Shown: positions 63,051 to 64,000 of the stretch, piece by piece
Position numbering within the stretch: the stretch's first letter is position 1
Layout: each line of letters starts with the position of its first letter
Source of the DNA: Caldilineaceae bacterium
GTDB taxonomy: Bacteria; Chloroflexota; Anaerolineae; Caldilineales; Caldilineaceae
DNA: 64,000 bases
Assembly (NCBI GenBank): GCA_026645575.1
Contig: JAPKMW010000046.1
Coordinates: forward strand, 1-64,000
Direction: 5' to 3'
Program-made: the position numbers and the translations under genes
The notes under the pieces: generated by a model
Seen by the model: the letters and a program-made list of their open reading frames with translations, nothing else
What the model was told of the DNA's origin: nothing
The model's database searches: none

Positions 63051-63830
63051 ATGAACAGTAGTAAACTTCAATTGAATCTGGAGGGGCGCCTGGCCGTCAT
63101 CACCGGCGCCACGGGGCAACTGGGGCGCGTTATGGCGCGCACCCTGGCCGCTTGTGGTGCTGATGTAGTGGTTCATTATCACCAAAATGCGGCCAAAGCA
63201 GCGGAACTATGCGCCGAGATTAGCGCAATGGGCCGGCGCACCATGTCTGTCACCGGCGATATTGGTCAGAAAGCCGATGTCTTTGCGCTGCGTGACGCCG
63301 TCGTCGCACAGTTGGGCCACCCGGACATTATTGTCACCAACGCCGTTTCGCAAATTAGCCCCTGGCAGACTGTATTGGAAGAAGAAGAAGAAGATTATGA
63401 AGACCAGTTCCGCACCTGTGTGTTGCAAAATGTCTTCTTTGCCAAAGCCTTTGCGCCGGCCATGATCGAACGCAAATGGGGACGCTTTGTGGGCATCAAC
63501 ACGGAATGTTCCATGCAACTCTTCAAGAATCAGTCGGCCTATGGCGGCGCCAAACGGGCTATGGATGGGGTGATGCGCGTCTTAGCCAAAGAGATCGGCG
63601 CCCATCAGATCACTGTCAATCAGGTCGCGCCTGGCTGGACGATCAGCGACCGTGATCGCGAACGCGGCAGCGAACATAACGAACGCTACGAAAGCACCGT
63701 CCCCTTGGCCCGCCGCGGCACTGATCAGGAAATCGCCAACGTCGTCGCCTTCCTGGCCTCCGACCTGGCTAGTTTCATCACTGGCGCCTATATCCCCGTC
63801 TGTGGTGGGAATGTCATGCCGACGATCTAA
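63051..63830 (+). CDS. SDR-family oxidoreductase
   Basis: 259 aa classical short-chain dehydrogenase. The cofactor motif is TGATGQLGRVMA (residues 18-29); the catalytic triad is S154 (NTECSMQ), Y164 and K168 (SAYGGAK). GWTISDRDRERG and the ending ASDLASFITGAYIPVCGG are normal. The usual N-A-G turn is replaced by N-A-V (TNAVSQ). An uncommon run of five glutamates (residues about 110-114) lies before the dimer helix. Divergent from galE. Substrate unknown. Confidence 0.9.
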   Translation: MNSSKLQLNLEGRLAVITGATGQLGRVMARTLAACGADVVVHYHQNAAKAAELCAEISAMGRRTMSVTGDIGQKADVFALRDAVVAQLGHPDIIVTNAVSQISPWQTVLEEEEEDYEDQFRTCVLQNVFFAKAFAPAMIERKWGRFVGINTECSMQLFKNQSAYGGAKRAMDGVMRVLAKEIGAHQITVNQVAPGWTISDRDRERGSEHNERYESTVPLARRGTDQEIANVVAFLASDLASFITGAYIPVCGGNVMPTI

Positions 63831-63839
63831 CTTCAAACA

Positions 63840-63908
63840 GTTAACACGGATAGGGAGGAACACGGATAAATCCTAAATTTATCCGTGTTCCTCCCTATCC
63901 GTGTTAAC
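63840..63908. repeat. 32-bp-arm perfect palindrome
   Basis: 63840-63871 (GTTAACACGGATAGGGAGGA...) is the exact reverse complement of 63877-63908, with a five-base loop. Each arm contains AACACGGATA twice. It lies between convergent genes. A single arm of the same sequence occurs at 61769-61797. Confidence 0.92.
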
Positions 63909-63919
63909 TGCTCATTGCC

Positions 63920-64000
63920 TTAGCGTTGAACGAGCGGTAGGAAAAGCCGGGTTGTTGTAGTCAGGTTGGGATCAACCTGCACCGTCAGGGCGGCAACATC
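63920..64000 (-). CDS. C-terminal end of a probable exported protein, cut by the right edge
   Basis: The minus strand reads 26 residues, DVAALTVQVDPNLTTTTRLF then LPLVQR, and stops at TAA (63922-63920). The tail LFLPLVQR is like the YLPLV tails seen at the ends of many secreted Chloroflexota proteins, and ALYLPVIAA occurs in the heparinase-like protein here. The rest of the gene lies outside the window. Confidence 0.6.
   Translation of the reverse strand, partial: DVAALTVQVDPNLTTTTRLFLPLVQR

Overview
The window looks like one contiguous piece of a bacterial chromosome, most likely a member of the Chloroflexota (Anaerolineae/Caldilineae type). This is an inference. It rests on moderately high GC, an F420-type luciferase-like oxidoreductase beside a PPOX-family enzyme, a cobamide methyl-transfer cluster with several URO-D-like proteins, a two-subunit 2-oxoacid:ferredoxin oxidoreductase, a Mn catalase, many secreted Thr/Pro-rich and PD40-propeller proteins, and a protein ending in the LFLPLV-type tail common on secreted proteins of this phylum. 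No rRNA, tRNA, CRISPR array or intact insertion sequence was recognised. About 50 genes are supported.

Layout. 1-4926: a lone type I restriction subunit (HsdR) carrying two in-frame repeat insertions, then a DUF104-antitoxin/PIN-toxin pair. 5023-10976: aldo/keto reductase, double-FKBP lipoprotein, LLM oxidoreductase with PPOX protein, MFS transporter, OsmC protein and a Uma2 fragment. 11301-16520: a corrinoid protein and three URO-D-superfamily proteins in one direction, with a convergent nucleoside hydrolase. 17058-20870: FadR-type regulator and KorAB. 20963-30028: Mn catalase, a Cu/Zn-SOD/sorbosone-dehydrogenase fusion, EndoIII-like glycosylase, PlsC, SirB1-like protein, a large protein with a phosphorylase-like C-terminus, and a DUF72 protein. 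30326-36289: two ammonium transporters, LysE exporter, DEAD-box helicase with a structured leader. 36489-45628: peptide ABC importer (binding protein and two permeases, no ATPase), MacB-like permease with HlyD-like adaptor (no ATPase), SH3b/propeller secreted protein. 45818-53140: TrmJ-like methyltransferase, NarL-type regulator, SucCD, Nudix hydrolase, SDR, YchF. 53194-64000: secreted intradiol dioxygenase, HicB-like/PIN pair, two aldo/keto reductases, heparinase-like protein, DUF1349/PD40 protein, GalE, SDR and the tail of a secreted protein.

Metabolic links visible here: KorAB plus SucCD give a ferredoxin-linked 2-oxoglutarate to succinate segment of the TCA cycle; the SOD domain and Mn catalase are neighbours and could act in series on superoxide and peroxide; the corrinoid/URO-D cluster fits methyl transfer from an unidentified methylated substrate.

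The most striking feature is the intergenic DNA. Nearly every gap holds an inverted repeat, often perfect over 15-32 bp per arm, and these fall into families: (A) hairpins with a constant TCCGTGAC core and changing, compensated stems, seven loci; (B) AAAGACTnnAGTCTTT hairpins; (C) about 83-bp elements with GACTTACGCAA termini and exchangeable inner hairpins; (D) palindromes or single arms built from tandem 7- or 8-mers next to gene ends, in places supplying the stop codon; (E) nested or very long perfect palindromes, one of them just before the DEAD-box helicase start. A further inverted-arm repeat has entered hsdR twice while keeping the frame open.
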